NCBI RefSeq assembly: GCF_018129965.1
Contig: NZ_JAFCKW010000006.1
Span: 1-64,000 of the forward strand
Reading direction: 5' to 3'
From: Bradyrhizobium diazoefficiens
GTDB lineage: Bacteria; Pseudomonadota; Alphaproteobacteria; Rhizobiales; Xanthobacteraceae
Length of the DNA: 64,000 bases
The position numbers and the translations under genes are program-made. Each line of letters opens with the position of its first letter. The first letter of the stretch is position 1. Below the pieces are notes generated by a model. That model ran no database searches, had not been told where the DNA came from, and saw only the letters and a program-made list of their open reading frames with translations. Below are positions 27,001 through 36,332 of this stretch, one piece after another.

Positions 27001-28190
27001 AGCGCAGGCTCGGCTGCGCGAGGCGCGGCGCCTTGCGTCGCGACGTCGCTCTGTCCGAGCCAGCGTTCGGCGGCCTCGCGGCCGCTCCGGTGCAGCAGGC
27101 GGATGAAGCCGCGGCCGAGATCGGTGGACGAGCGCTGCGCGAGGCCATCCACGGAGTCTTCGGCTGCGATCCTGGAGAACCGCGGCGATGAGGCTGCCTG
27201 CGACTGCGCCCATGCGATCGCCGCGATCTCGGCGTTGAGGACGGCATTGGCCGCAATCTGGTCGAGCCGGCGGTCGATCGCGGCGAGCGTGATCGGCACG
27301 TAGCTGTCGCGGGACGGGGTGACCTGGACCAGCAGCAGATCCGTCGCCGCCGTTTCCTGCAAGAGTTTCACCAGCGGCGGATTGCCGCCATAGCCGCCGT
27401 CCCAATAGGCCTCGCCATCGATCTCGACGGCGCAGTGAACCAGAGGCGGGCAGGTCGAGGCCAGCGCGACATCGGCTGTGAGGGCGTCGTTGCGGAAGAT
27501 GTGCTGCTGCCCGTCGCGGATCCGCGTCGCCGCGATCAGCAGTTTGGGGCACCTTGCGTCGCGCAGCTTCGCAAAATCGATGTCCCGCGACAGCGCCCGC
27601 CGCAGCGGATCGAGATCGAACGGATCGAACTGGCCGGAGCGCAGCGTCGGCCCGAACGCGACCGAGCTTCCCGCCGGCGAGAACCCGCCAACCAGCATCA
27701 GCGATCGGAACGAGGCCTCATGCATCAGCCGGACCCAGAATCGGGCCAGCCTTGCGCGCGCGCCTTCGCGGCCGCCCTCGGCGAGGCCGCAGGCACACAG
27801 CAACGCGTTGATGGCGCCGGCACTCGCGCCGCTGATGGTGTCGATCTCGATCGAGGAGTCCTCCAGCAGCCGCTCCAGCACGCCCCAGGTGAAGGCGGCA
27901 AAGGTGCCGCCGCCCTGCAGCGCCAGCGACAGCTTTCGCGGCGGCCATGGTGCGGAGCGAGCGCGCGCGGGCGCGACCGGCGCATCCGGGATGGCGATTT
28001 CGACCGGAGCTGCGGCTTTCATCGACTTGGCCGGCGGCGCCAGTGAAGGGACGGGATCAGGCTCGGGGAGCTGAGGCGACGAAGGCGCATCGGACCAGAT
28101 ATTGGTTGCCGAGAGCAACTGGCTCGCCACGGTGCGCGCAGCACGCTGCGAGCCACCGTCGATATGCGTGCCGACAATCTTCTCGCTCAT
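26979..28190 (-). CDS. patatin-like phospholipase
   Basis: A 403-residue patatin-domain lipid acyl hydrolase. The oxyanion loop is ALQGGGTFAAF (about residue 90), the nucleophile elbow GASAG is at residues 121-125 and the catalytic Asp is in YWDGGYGG. The first 80 residues are Pro/Ala-rich and probably disordered. ATG at 28190 is used; a TTG at 28199 is less likely. The final residues (LELFGSD) are encoded by repeat R7 copy A, and the TAA stop lies at the centre of its dyad. Confidence 0.9.
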   Translation of the reverse strand: MSEKIVGTHIDGGSQRAARTVASQLLSATNIWSDAPSSPQLPEPDPVPSLAPPAKSMKAAAPVEIAIPDAPVAPARARSAPWPPRKLSLALQGGGTFAAFTWGVLERLLEDSSIEIDTISGASAGAINALLCACGLAEGGREGARARLARFWVRLMHEASFRSLMLVGGFSPAGSSVAFGPTLRSGQFDPFDLDPLRRALSRDIDFAKLRDARCPKLLIAATRIRDGQQHIFRNDALTADVALASTCPPLVHCAVEIDGEAYWDGGYGGNPPLVKLLQETAATDLLLVQVTPSRDSYVPITLAAIDRRLDQIAANAVLNAEIAAIAWAQSQAASSPRFSRIAAEDSVDGLAQRSSTDLGRGFIRLLHRSGREAAERWLGQSDVATQGAAPRAAEPALELFGSD

Positions 28191-28334
28191 TCTGAGCAAC
28201 CGCGTTACGCCATTCCGCTATCATGATAACAGGCATGGATCCCGTTCGCCACTCCGGCCGCGAGCCGGCGGTGAGTTGCGAACAGGTTTGGCATACACCG
28301 TGAAGGCTGCGCGGGGATATCCGTAGATGCCCGG

Positions 28335-28398
28335 CTTCGGATTCTTGTCTTGACGCATTTTATTGACGCGAACCGGCACTTCGCTTGAAAACGCTCTA
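28335..28398. repeat. stop-codon-linked dispersed repeat, family R7 (copy B)
   Basis: Read on the minus strand it begins TAGAGCGTTTTCAAGCGAAG, then CCGGTTCGCGTCAATAAAAT, GCGTCAAGACAAGAATCC. The TAG is the plsY stop codon. Compared with copies A and C it lacks GGATA in the first part and the distal GATTTAATC dyad, so it is shorter or decayed. The rest of the 28191-28334 gap between plsY and the patatin gene holds nothing recognisable. Confidence 0.8.
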
Positions 28399-28992
28399 CG
28401 CCTTCTCGCCGATCCGGCTTTCCTTGCCCGATTGCAGCCGCATGATGTTCTCGCGATGCGCGTAGAACAGCATCAGCGTCATCACCGCCGCGAGCGCGGA
28501 GAGGGCGAGATGACCGAACCACCACAGGAACATCGGCGTGATGAAGGACGCCACCAACGCCGAGAGCGAGGAATAGCGCGTGGTGAACGCGGTCGCGAGC
28601 CAGAGCAGGCAGAACACCAATGCGGCCGGCCAGAACAGCCCGAGCAGGATGCCGATGTAGACGGCGACGCCCTTGCCACCCTTGAATCTGAGCCAGACCG
28701 GGAAGAGATGGCCGAGGAAGGCGCCGAGCCCGGCCAGCATCGCGGCATTGGGGCCGCCGATATAGCCGGAGATCACCACGGCCAGGGTGCCCTTGAGTGC
28801 GTCGAGCAGCAGGGTGCCGGCGGCGAGGCTCTTGCGTCCGGTGCGCAGCACGTTGGTGGCGCCGATGCTGCCGGAGCCGATCGAGCGGATGTCCTGCGTG
28901 CCGGCGAGCCTCGTGAGAATCAGCCCAAACGGAATCGAGCCGAGGAGATAGCCGATGACGAAGGCCACCGGCAGAAACAATTCAAGCGCCAT
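28396..28992 (-). CDS. plsY: glycerol-3-phosphate acyltransferase PlsY
   Basis: A 198-residue membrane acyltransferase that uses acyl-phosphate to make lysophosphatidic acid. The three conserved loops are visible: [26 protein letters not shown] and [12 protein letters not shown]. About five membrane spans, normal length. It follows the pyrBC pair on the same strand (47 bases after pyrC). Its TAG stop is the first triplet of repeat R7 copy B. Confidence 0.95.
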   Translation of the reverse strand: MALELFLPVAFVIGYLLGSIPFGLILTRLAGTQDIRSIGSGSIGATNVLRTGRKSLAAGTLLLDALKGTLAVVISGYIGGPNAAMLAGLGAFLGHLFPVWLRFKGGKGVAVYIGILLGLFWPAALVFCLLWLATAFTTRYSSLSALVASFITPMFLWWFGHLALSALAAVMTLMLFYAHRENIMRLQSGKESRIGEKA

Positions 28993-29039
28993 GTCTGCAA
29001 ATTCCTTGTCTGCAAATGCCCTGGCAGCAGGTTCTTACG

Positions 29040-30347
29040 TCAAACATGCTCATAGACCGTCCGTCCACCGACGATGGTGCGCACCACGCGGCCGGTAAAG
29101 CGGGCGTCGTCGAACGGGGTGTTCTTGCAGGGCGATTTGAGGTCGGCGGGATCGACCACCCAGGGCACGTCAGGATCGATCACGATGACGTCGGCCGGAG
29201 CACCGTTGCGCAGCGTTCCGCCAGGCAGGCCCAGGATCTCGGCCGGCCGGGTCGACATCGCCCGGATCAGCGTCTTCAGGCTGAGCTCGTCATTGTGCAC
29301 GAGGCGCAGGCCCGCCGGCAGCATGGTCTCGAGGCCGATGGCGCCGGGGGCGGCTTCCGCGAACGGCAGGCGCTTGACCTCGACGTCCTGCGGATTGTGG
29401 TCGGACATGATGACGTCGATCAGGCCGGAGGCCACGGCGGCGACCAGCGCGCGGCGGTCGTCCTCGGTGCGGAGCGGCGGCGACAGCTTCAGGAACGAGC
29501 GGTAGGGGCCGATGTCGTTCTCGTTCAGCGCGAGATGGTTGATCGAGGCCGAGGCGGTGACGGCAAGGCCGGCGTCGCGGGCGCGCTTGAGCACGTCGAG
29601 CGAGTCGATGCAGGTCAGCGAGGCCGCGTGGTAGCGGCCGCCGGTGAGCGCGACGAGGCGCATGTCGCGCTCCAGCATCACGGCCTCGGCGGCATTCGGG
29701 ATGCCCATCAGGCCGAGCCGCGAGGCGAATTCGCCCTCGTTCATCACGCCTTCGCCGACGAGATCGGGATCCTCGGTGTAATGCACGATCAACGCGTCGA
29801 AATCGCGCGCGTAAGTCAGCGCGCGGCGCATCACCTGCGCATTGGTGACGCTCTTGTCGCTGTCGCTGAAGGCGATCGCGCCGGCGGCCTTGAGCAGGCC
29901 GAACTCGGTCATCTCCTCGCCGTGCATGCCCTTGGTCAGCGCCGCCATCGGCTGGATGTTGACGATCGCGGTGTCGCGGGCACGGCGCATCACGAAGTCG
30001 ACGGTCGCCGAATTGTCGATGACCGGCAAGGTGTCGGGCTGGCAGATGATGGTGGTGATGCCGCCGGTCGCGGCCGCCTGGCTCGCGGAGGCAAAGGTCT
30101 CGCGGTGGCTGAAGCCGGGCTCGCCGACGAAGGCGCGCATGTCGATCAGGCCCGGGGCCACGATCTTGCCGGCGCAGTTGACGACGTCGGTGCCCTCGGG
30201 GACGCCGGCCGCACCAATGCCGCGGCGGGTCTCGCGGATGACGCCGTCGGCGATCAGGACGTCGCCGGGGCCGTCGAAATCCCTGGAGGGATCGACGACG
30301 CGGGCGTTGGCAAGCAGGAGGGGGCGGCGGTCAGTCAGCATGAGCAT
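29040..30347 (-). CDS. pyrC: dihydroorotase-like protein (PyrC-type, metal motif altered)
   Basis: A 435-residue amidohydrolase-superfamily protein encoded directly after pyrB; the pyrB TGA and this ATG share bases (TGATG). The overall dihydroorotase fold is clear (APGLID, ATGGITTII, DPDVPWVVDP). However, the metal-binding DxHxH motif reads DMRAF at about residue 70, and the usual DHAPH segment reads SDHNPQ. This resembles the non-catalytic PyrC' subunit that Pseudomonas needs to assemble its aspartate transcarbamoylase. It is probably structural; a separate active dihydroorotase is expected elsewhere. GTG 30350 is an alternative start. Confidence 0.88.
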   Translation of the reverse strand: MLMLTDRRPLLLANARVVDPSRDFDGPGDVLIADGVIRETRRGIGAAGVPEGTDVVNCAGKIVAPGLIDMRAFVGEPGFSHRETFASASQAAATGGITTIICQPDTLPVIDNSATVDFVMRRARDTAIVNIQPMAALTKGMHGEEMTEFGLLKAAGAIAFSDSDKSVTNAQVMRRALTYARDFDALIVHYTEDPDLVGEGVMNEGEFASRLGLMGIPNAAEAVMLERDMRLVALTGGRYHAASLTCIDSLDVLKRARDAGLAVTASASINHLALNENDIGPYRSFLKLSPPLRTEDDRRALVAAVASGLIDVIMSDHNPQDVEVKRLPFAEAAPGAIGLETMLPAGLRLVHNDELSLKTLIRAMSTRPAEILGLPGGTLRNGAPADVIVIDPDVPWVVDPADLKSPCKNTPFDDARFTGRVVRTIVGGRTVYEHV

Positions 30348-31294
30348 CACGCGTTCGGCAGATTGCGGGCGAGCGCTTCGAGCACGGCCATGCGCACGGC
30401 CACGCCCATCTCGACCTGTTCGCGGATCAGCGATTGCGCGCCGTCGGCAACCGCTGTGTCGATCTCGACGCCGCGGTTCATCGGGCCGGGATGCATCACG
30501 AGCGCGTCGGGCTTGGCGAAGGCGAGCTTCTTCTGGTCGAGCCCGAAATAGTGGAAATATTCGGACGTGGACGGCACGAAGGAGCCGTTCATGCGCTCGC
30601 GCTGCAGCCGCAGCATCATGACGATGTCGGCGCCGTTGAGGCCCTCGCGCATGTCGCGCGCCACCTCGACGCCCATCCGCTCGATGCCGGGCGGCAGCAG
30701 GGTGGAGGGGCCGACCACACGGACGCGGGCGCCCATGGTGTTGAGCAGGATGATGTTGGAGCGCGCGACGCGCGAATGCAGCACGTCGCCGCAGATCGCG
30801 ACCACGAGGCCCTCGATCCGGCCCTTGTTGCGGCGGATGGTGAGCGCGTCGAGCAGCGCCTGGGTCGGATGCTCGTGCGCGCCGTCGCCGGCATTGATCA
30901 CGGAACCGTCAACCTTGCGGGCCAGGAGTTCCACTGCGCCGGAGGCGTGATGCCGGACCACCAGGATATCCGGGTGCATGGCGTTGAGTGTCATCGCGGT
31001 ATCGACCAGCGTCTCGCCCTTCTTGATGGACGATGAGGACACCGACATGTTCATGACGTCGGCGCCAAGGCGTTTTCCCGCGAGCTCGAACGAGGACTGG
31101 GTCCGGGTCGAGGCCTCGAAGAACAGGTTTACCTGCGTCCGTCCACGCAGGACGGTGCGCTTCTTGTCAACCTGGCGGTTGAGCTCGACATATTCTTCGG
31201 ACAGGTCGAGCAGGCCGGCGATGTCGGCCGCGGAAAGGCCCTCGATGCCCAGCAAATGCCGGTGGCCGAGGACGAAGGTCGATTTGGATGTCAT
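30347..31294 (-). CDS. pyrB: aspartate carbamoyltransferase catalytic subunit
   Basis: A 315-residue enzyme of pyrimidine synthesis that condenses carbamoyl phosphate with aspartate. Carbamoyl-phosphate site: [20 protein letters not shown]; further motifs [12 protein letters not shown] and [15 protein letters not shown] at 31294 gives the family start ([17 protein letters not shown]); the longer frame runs through a palindromic repeat. It overlaps pyrC by four bases. With the PyrC-like partner it fits the class-A (PyrB plus PyrC/PyrC') architecture. Confidence 0.95.
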   Translation of the reverse strand: MTSKSTFVLGHRHLLGIEGLSAADIAGLLDLSEEYVELNRQVDKKRTVLRGRTQVNLFFEASTRTQSSFELAGKRLGADVMNMSVSSSSIKKGETLVDTAMTLNAMHPDILVVRHHASGAVELLARKVDGSVINAGDGAHEHPTQALLDALTIRRNKGRIEGLVVAICGDVLHSRVARSNIILLNTMGARVRVVGPSTLLPPGIERMGVEVARDMREGLNGADIVMMLRLQRERMNGSFVPSTSEYFHYFGLDQKKLAFAKPDALVMHPGPMNRGVEIDTAVADGAQSLIREQVEMGVAVRMAVLEALARNLPNA

Positions 31295-31382
31295 TAAAGC
31301 GAGAGCTATAGGCGGGGACGGCGGGGGGAGCAAGGGGCAATGCCGGGGCGGGGAGTTATCCCCTGATAGTGCTCCTCCCTCC

Positions 31383-31469
31383 GTCATGCCCGGGCTTGTC
31401 CCGGGCATCCACGTTCTTACGCTGCCGCCGCAAAAGGGCGTGGATGGCCGGGACAAGCCCGGCCATGAC
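31383..31469. repeat. dispersed palindromic repeat, family R2 (orientation 2)
   Basis: Left half GTCATGCCCGGGCTTGTCCC continues to GGGCATCCAC; right half GTGGATGGCCGGGACAAGCC continues to CGGCCATGAC. Compared with 14384-14468 the CCCGGG-type and GGCCGG-type half variants are exchanged. It separates pyrB from the divergent dipeptidase gene and may carry their promoters. Confidence 0.75.
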
Positions 31470-31485
31470 GATGCGGAGGCATCTC

Positions 31486-32235
31486 GTGAAATCACTTCTA
31501 TTTGTCGCCACAGCGCTAACCATCGTGTCATCCGCCCACGCCCAGTCGCTCCCCGGCGGCTTCGTCTATTTGCGCGACATCGATCCCACCATCATCCAGG
31601 ACATCCGCTACGCCACTCCCAACAATTTCGTCGGCCGGCCGCTCGCGGGCTATGGCGCCGGCGAATGCGTGGTGAAACGCGAGGTGGGGCTGCGGCTGAA
31701 GGCGGTTCAGCAGGACCTTGCGGTACAAAACCTGTCGCTGAAGATGTTCGACTGCTACCGGCCGGCGCGGGCCTCGCTCGACATGGTGAAATGGTCGCAG
31801 AACGGCCACGAGACCGTCGCCGAACGGCGCTACAATCCCAGGATTCCCAAGACCGAGCTGTTCCGCCTCGGCTACATCGCGAGCCGCTCGCAGCATTCCA
31901 CCGGCGCGGCGCTGGATCTGACACTGGTCGACCTGAAGGCGGATAATTCCGCCAAACCCGATCCATCCAAGGCCTATGCCGACTGCACGGCGCCGGTCGA
32001 GGCGCGATTGCCGGAGGGCAGCGTCGATATGGGCACCGGCTACGATTGCACCGACGCGAAAGGACACACCGCGGCGGCGTCGATCACGCCGGAGCAGCGC
32101 GCCTGGCGCAGGCGGCTGGTGGCTGCGATGGCGAAGCAAGGCTTTGTGAACTATGCGAAAGAGTGGTGGCATTTTTCCCTGCCGGGGGCGGGTGAGGCGG
32201 CCTATGATTTTCCGATTGCATCGCGGCGGAACTGA
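31486..32235 (+). CDS. D-alanyl-D-alanine dipeptidase (VanX/DdpX type, M15D)
   Basis: A 249-residue secreted zinc dipeptidase. The signal peptide is clear ([20 protein letters not shown]). Zinc and catalytic residues lie in [15 protein letters not shown] (His, Asp) and EWWHF (Glu, His). Members cleave D-Ala-D-Ala for peptidoglycan recycling. I chose GTG 31486 because GGAGG at 31474-31478 is correctly spaced; ATGs at 31465 and 31471 are in frame, the first inside the repeat. Confidence 0.9.
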   Translation: MKSLLFVATALTIVSSAHAQSLPGGFVYLRDIDPTIIQDIRYATPNNFVGRPLAGYGAGECVVKREVGLRLKAVQQDLAVQNLSLKMFDCYRPARASLDMVKWSQNGHETVAERRYNPRIPKTELFRLGYIASRSQHSTGAALDLTLVDLKADNSAKPDPSKAYADCTAPVEARLPEGSVDMGTGYDCTDAKGHTAAASITPEQRAWRRRLVAAMAKQGFVNYAKEWWHFSLPGAGEAAYDFPIASRRN

Positions 32236-32274
32236 CGGCGCCGCCATGGTCCTGCATCTTCCGAAAGCTTCCTG

Positions 32275-33039
32275 ATGGACTCCCTCGATCCCGACCTGCC
32301 GCCGCTCACCGTGACGCCGGCAACCCCGCGCGTCTGGAAATTCTGGGGCACGGCGCTCTGGGGTCTCTTCATCTTTGCCGCGATGTTCGTCGGGCAGATC
32401 GGCGGCGTCGTCCTGCTGGTCGCGCTGCGCGGTCTGCCGCTGGACCTCGAGTCAGTGCAGGCCGTCGGCCGCGAACCGCAGGCGCTGGCGCTGTCGGTGA
32501 CCATGGGCCTGCCGGCGACGCTGGCGGCGGCGTGGCTCGCCATCCGCATCAAGAAGGCTTCGTTCGCCGACTATCTCGCCCTGCATTGGCCGTCCCTGAA
32601 ACAGATCCTGCTCGGCGCGGTCGGGCTGATCCTGATCGTGCTGGCCTGGGAGATCGTCTCGCGCAGCCTTGGCCGCGAGGCGACGCCGGGCTTCATGACC
32701 GATCTGCTGAAAACGGGCCGTGACAAGGGCGCGGCGCTGTTGCTGCTGTTCGCGTTCAGCGTGGCCGCGCCGATGTCGGAGGAGGTGCTCGCGCGCGGCT
32801 TCCTCTATCGCGGCTGGTCGGCGAGCTTCCTGCGCGTACCGGGCGCGATCATCCTGTCGTCGCTGCTGTGGACTGTCGTGCATCTGCAATACGACCTGTA
32901 TTTCCTCGCCGAGGTCTTCGCCATCGGCGTGTGGTTCGGCTACATGCGCTACCGCGCGAACTCGCTCTGGCTCACGATCATCCTGCATGCGTTGAACAAC
33001 ATGACGGCGGTTGTGCTGACGATGTGGCTGGGAAGCTGA
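32275..33039 (+). CDS. CPBP family intramembrane metalloprotease
   Basis: A 254-residue membrane protein of the CAAX-protease/bacteriocin-processing (Abi) family. The signature Glu-Glu-x3-Arg is in MSEEVLARGFLYRGW; further metal-ligand candidates are His in WTVVHLQYD and HALNN near the C-terminus. About seven to eight hydrophobic segments. It starts 39 bases after the dipeptidase stop and may be co-transcribed with it. The substrate is unknown. Confidence 0.9.
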   Translation: MDSLDPDLPPLTVTPATPRVWKFWGTALWGLFIFAAMFVGQIGGVVLLVALRGLPLDLESVQAVGREPQALALSVTMGLPATLAAAWLAIRIKKASFADYLALHWPSLKQILLGAVGLILIVLAWEIVSRSLGREATPGFMTDLLKTGRDKGAALLLLFAFSVAAPMSEEVLARGFLYRGWSASFLRVPGAIILSSLLWTVVHLQYDLYFLAEVFAIGVWFGYMRYRANSLWLTIILHALNNMTAVVLTMWLGS

Positions 33040-33049
33040 GGCTAGCGCC

Positions 33050-33146
33050 GTTCCCGTTCCGATTAAATCGGAACGGGGCTCTGGATTCTTGTTTTGACGC
33101 GTTTTCTTGACGCGAACCGGTATCCACTTCGCTTGAAAACGCTCTA
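33050..33146. repeat. stop-codon-linked dispersed repeat, family R7 (copy C)
   Basis: Read on the minus strand: TAGAGCGTTTTCAAGCGAAG, GGATACCGGTTCGCGTCAAG, AAAACGCGTCAAAACAAG, then a perfect dyad CCCGTTCCGATT-A-AATCGGAACGGG (33053-33077 on the plus strand). The TAG is the stop of the AEC transporter gene. The dyad lies between the convergent CPBP and AEC genes and could act as a transcription terminator. Confidence 0.85.
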
Positions 33147-34067
33147 TCGCACCAGCGCGATCGCAATCGGCATCGTGATCGCGGCGAACATCGTCTGCAG
33201 CGTGATGATCTGCGCCAGCAGCGGCGCGTCGCCGCCCATCTGGCGGGCCAGCACATAGGCGCTGGGTGAGGTCGGCACCGCCGCGCAGATCGCGACGATG
33301 ACGAGGCTGTCGCCGGAGAGCCCGAACCACGCGGCGAGCGCCAGCGCGAGCACGGGCATCAGCACCAGCTTGAACGCCACGCCGAGCGTCGCGCTCACGC
33401 TCGGGCGGAACAGGCCCTTGAGCTGCAGGCCGGCGCCGGTGACGAGGAGGCCGATGGCCAGCGAGGAGCGGCCGAGCGCGTCGGCGACCTCGTGCCAGAT
33501 TTTCGGCAGCGGCAGATGGATGAGGTTGATGACGAGGCCGATGGCGCAGGCCCAGATCAGGGGATTGCGGATCACCGTCATGACGATGGCGCGCGCGGAC
33601 TGCTTCTCGGGGGAGGCATAATGCGCGAGCACGGCAACGCTGAACACGTTGACCAGCGGAATGATCGCGACCATCGCCACCGACGCCAGCGCCAGCCCGA
33701 CATCGCCGAACATGTTGGCGCAGACCGAGAGCGCCACATAGGTCTGCCAGCGCGTCGCGCCCTGGAAGATCGAGGTGAAGGCGGGACCGTCGATGTCGAG
33801 CCTGGCGAGCGCCGGGCGCAGCGCAAGGCACAGCAGCGACATCACCAGCGCCGACAGCAGCAGCGCGCCGCCGACGCCGGCGACCGGCACTTTCGAAAGG
33901 TCGGCCTTCACCAGCGTCTGGATCAGCAGCATCGGAAACAGCACGAAGTAGGTCAGCCGCTCCAGCCCGTGCCATTGGGTGTCCAGCCGCATCAGGCTGT
34001 GCCGAAGCACCACGCCCAGCACGATGAGGATGAACACCGGCAGCAGCGCCGCGATCACGACGGCCAT
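33144..34067 (-). CDS. AEC family transporter
   Basis: A 307-residue auxin-efflux-carrier-family permease with about ten hydrophobic segments. Family features are LLPVFILIVLGVVLR at the start, a central FQGATRWQTYVALSVCANM segment and CAAVPTSPSAYVLARQMGGD in the second half. The substrate could be a carboxylate or other small anion. The TAG stop is the first triplet of repeat R7 copy C. The start is three bases from the ruvX stop upstream, so both are likely co-transcribed. Confidence 0.9.
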   Translation of the reverse strand: MAVVIAALLPVFILIVLGVVLRHSLMRLDTQWHGLERLTYFVLFPMLLIQTLVKADLSKVPVAGVGGALLLSALVMSLLCLALRPALARLDIDGPAFTSIFQGATRWQTYVALSVCANMFGDVGLALASVAMVAIIPLVNVFSVAVLAHYASPEKQSARAIVMTVIRNPLIWACAIGLVINLIHLPLPKIWHEVADALGRSSLAIGLLVTGAGLQLKGLFRPSVSATLGVAFKLVLMPVLALALAAWFGLSGDSLVIVAICAAVPTSPSAYVLARQMGGDAPLLAQIITLQTMFAAITMPIAIALVR

Positions 34068-34070
34068 GGA

Positions 34071-34562
34071 TCAGCCGGTCCCCGGGCTGGCGCGAAGATT
34101 GGCCAGCCGGTCGAGCGCGCCTTGCAGGATGAAGATCGCGGCGTGCTCGTCGATCACTTCGGCGCGCTTGGCGCGGCTGACGTCCATGCCGATCAGCTCG
34201 CGTTCGACCGCCGCGGTCGACAGACGCTCGTCCCAGAGGCCGATGGGGAGCGCGGTCAGTCCGGCGAGATTGCGGGCAAAGGCCCGGGTCGATTGCGCGC
34301 GCGGGCCTTCGCTGCCGTCCATGTTGATGGGCAGGCCGAGCACGAAGCCGACGGCCTTGCGCTCCGCGGCGATGGCGAGCAGCCGGGCGGCATCCTGCTT
34401 GAAAGCCTTGCGCTGGATCGTCTCGACGCCGGTCGCCAGCCGCCGGTCCGGATTGGACACGGCAACGCCAATGGTTTTTGTGCCGAGATCAAGGCCGACC
34501 AACCCGCCGCGTTCGGGCCAGTGGGTTGCAGCATCGATCAGGGGCAGGATAAGAGCCGGCAT
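34071..34562 (-). CDS. ruvX: Holliday-junction resolvase-like RuvX (YqgF)
   Basis: A 163-residue RNase H-fold nuclease involved in rRNA 5'-end maturation and possibly recombination. Core motifs: [39 protein letters not shown] and [10 protein letters not shown], carrying the conserved acidic residues. ATG at 34562 fits the family length; the frame is open to 34661. It lies directly before the AEC transporter and is divergent from a 72-residue membrane protein. Confidence 0.93.
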   Translation of the reverse strand: MPALILPLIDAATHWPERGGLVGLDLGTKTIGVAVSNPDRRLATGVETIQRKAFKQDAARLLAIAAERKAVGFVLGLPINMDGSEGPRAQSTRAFARNLAGLTALPIGLWDERLSTAAVERELIGMDVSRAKRAEVIDEHAAIFILQGALDRLANLRASPGTG

Positions 34563-34608
34563 GGGACTAGCGCTTATCACGCGCCGCGCTGCGGAGTGAA
34601 CCGGGAAC

Positions 34609-34827
34609 ATGGATGCACTCACATTATTCGGCCTGTTCGCCGTCACAGCGATGCTGGTCACTTACACCCTGGAGGATCGCAGCCACTGGTTCGTGCTGCT
34701 GTTCGCTGTCTCGTGTGCGCTCGGCTCGGCCTACGGCTTCCTGCAGGGCGCCTGGCCGTTCGGATTGGTCGAGGCGGTCTGGGCTCTGGTTGCGGTGCGG
34801 CGGTGGCATCTGCGGCCGCGGACATAG
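34609..34827 (+). CDS. 72-residue membrane protein
   Basis: A small protein with two hydrophobic stretches ([17 protein letters not shown] and [18 protein letters not shown]) and a basic C-terminus (RRWHLRPRT). It looks like a real conserved small protein: clean start and stop, normal GC pattern, head-to-head with ruvX. The sequence has [14 protein letters not shown] near the end, often seen in small membrane proteins near this locus. Function unknown. Confidence 0.65.
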   Translation: MDALTLFGLFAVTAMLVTYTLEDRSHWFVLLFAVSCALGSAYGFLQGAWPFGLVEAVWALVAVRRWHLRPRT

Positions 34828-34874
34828 TCCGGGCGAGGGGCCGTCGATGACGGATCCTCGCCCGGTGTTTAGGA

Positions 34875-35810
34875 TCAACGGATCGCGATCGGGTTGATCA
34901 TCGCCTGGACGCCGCCGGTCCAGCGCGGTTGTCCCAGCACGAACAGGAATTCATAGCCCTTGTCGCGGGCCAGCGCGGCCGTATCCATGTTTTCGAGGAT
35001 GTAGGTCCCGTTCATCGCGAGCAGGATCTGGTGCACCTCGAAAATGTTCTTGGATTCGAACGGCAGCACCTCGAGCGCCCAGGTGTCGGCGCCGATGGCG
35101 ACGACGCCCTTGCCGGTGAGATACTTCGCCCCTTCGACGCCGAGGCCCGGTTCGCCGGCCGAGTAGCGCTTGTCGTCCTTGCCGATCAGGCTGAGCCAAC
35201 CGGTGTGGAAGATGACGACGTCGCCCTGGCGGATCTCGACGCCTTGATTCTTCGCGACTTCCTCGATCTCCTTGACGTTGAAGGCGGTGCCTTCCTTGAC
35301 GATGTCGGTGTTGTAATAGGCCGCCATGTCGAGCAGCACGCCGCGGGTCACGATCGGCGGAACTTTCTAGATGCCGAGCTTCTTCAGCCCGGTCGGATCG
35401 GCGAAATCGGCGAGCTTGTTGCCATTGTAGTAGACGTGTTCGACGCCGAGATGGCCGAGACCGTCGAGCTGGCTGCCGATGCCGACCCACGTATCCAGGA
35501 TGTCGTCATTATAGGTGGCCTTGTTCGGCCCGAGACCGGCGTTGCCCGCCTGTCCCGGCTGCACCACGGTGATCTTGAAGCTGCGCGGCGGATAGGCCGG
35601 GGTCTTGGAATCGACGGGAATGCCGAGAGCGTAGGTCTTTCCGGTCTTCACCAGGGACGCGGCCTTCAGCACGAGTTCGGGCGTCATGTAGTTCGCGGCG
35701 CCGATCTCGTCGGTCGGTCCCCATTTCGATTTGGTCCAGTCCTGTGCGCTTGCAGTTCCTGAGATCGCCGACAACGCGGCGACACAGCACAACACGAGCG
35801 TATTGCGCAT
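34875..35810 (-). pseudogene. cyclase/kynurenine-formamidase-like protein interrupted by an in-frame TAG
   Basis: The two halves are in the same frame and belong to one cyclase-family protein of about 311 residues. The N-terminal part (35810-35367) has a signal peptide (TLVLCCVAALSAISGTASA) and the metal-site segment GSQLDGLGHLG. The C-terminal part begins after the stop and contains GDVVIFHTGWL and the closing FLFVLGQPRWTGGVQA. They are separated only by TAG at 35367-35369 in the context KKLGI-stop-KVPPIVTRG, where relatives usually have Glu. A single substitution (GAG to TAG) or a sequencing error explains it; GGAGGA precedes the ATG at 35810. Confidence 0.82.
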
Positions 35811-36332
35811 CGATAAGTCCTCCCGATGTTTTGGCTTTGTTGCTTTGGTTTCGTTATGGTTTGCTGGCCAGTGACGCATCCTAACGTAGAACGGCAGCGC
35901 GCTTCAAAGCTTTTCGAGATGCTTCGCTGCGACGGCTGAGCGCAATATGGCCTTGATGCAAACATCGTCGCGACCGTGCTGGTCGGCTGCGTGTCGGCGG
36001 CCTATGCCTGCGACCGGTCTTCTGCTGGCCTAGCTCCGCTCTGGACAACGGCGGGAGCGGCAACCGCACCCCTTACGGCGCGCACTTGGATCACGGTCGT
36101 GCCTATCTTGGGCGCACGGCATTTTTACCGAGCATCCATTGTTGACTACAACTATGGAGCGTGGTTCATGCCAGATAGCCGATGGCTATGCAAGCCTGAA
36201 CAGGGACGCAATGAAAAATTTCGTGCGCGTCGAAATTAGATGCTTGTTGCAAACGCAACTGCTAGATGCAGTTGATTGGCTCGACTTCCGTTACTTACGG
36301 ATGAGCCAGCACAGCGCAACTGTTCCCTCATT
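35811..36332. other. 522-base non-coding, lower-GC stretch
   Basis: Between the broken cyclase gene and the glycan island. GC falls here compared with the region to the left, which suggests an island boundary. Short open frames exist on both strands but have no family resemblance, poor start sites and atypical composition. No tRNA, integrase or direct repeat was seen. It probably contains the promoter of the methyltransferase gene at 36333. Confidence 0.5.

Noticed and set aside
35976..36239. An 87-codon plus-strand frame in the gap left of the glycan island
   Set aside because: No ribosome site, mixed composition and no recognisable domain; treated as non-coding.
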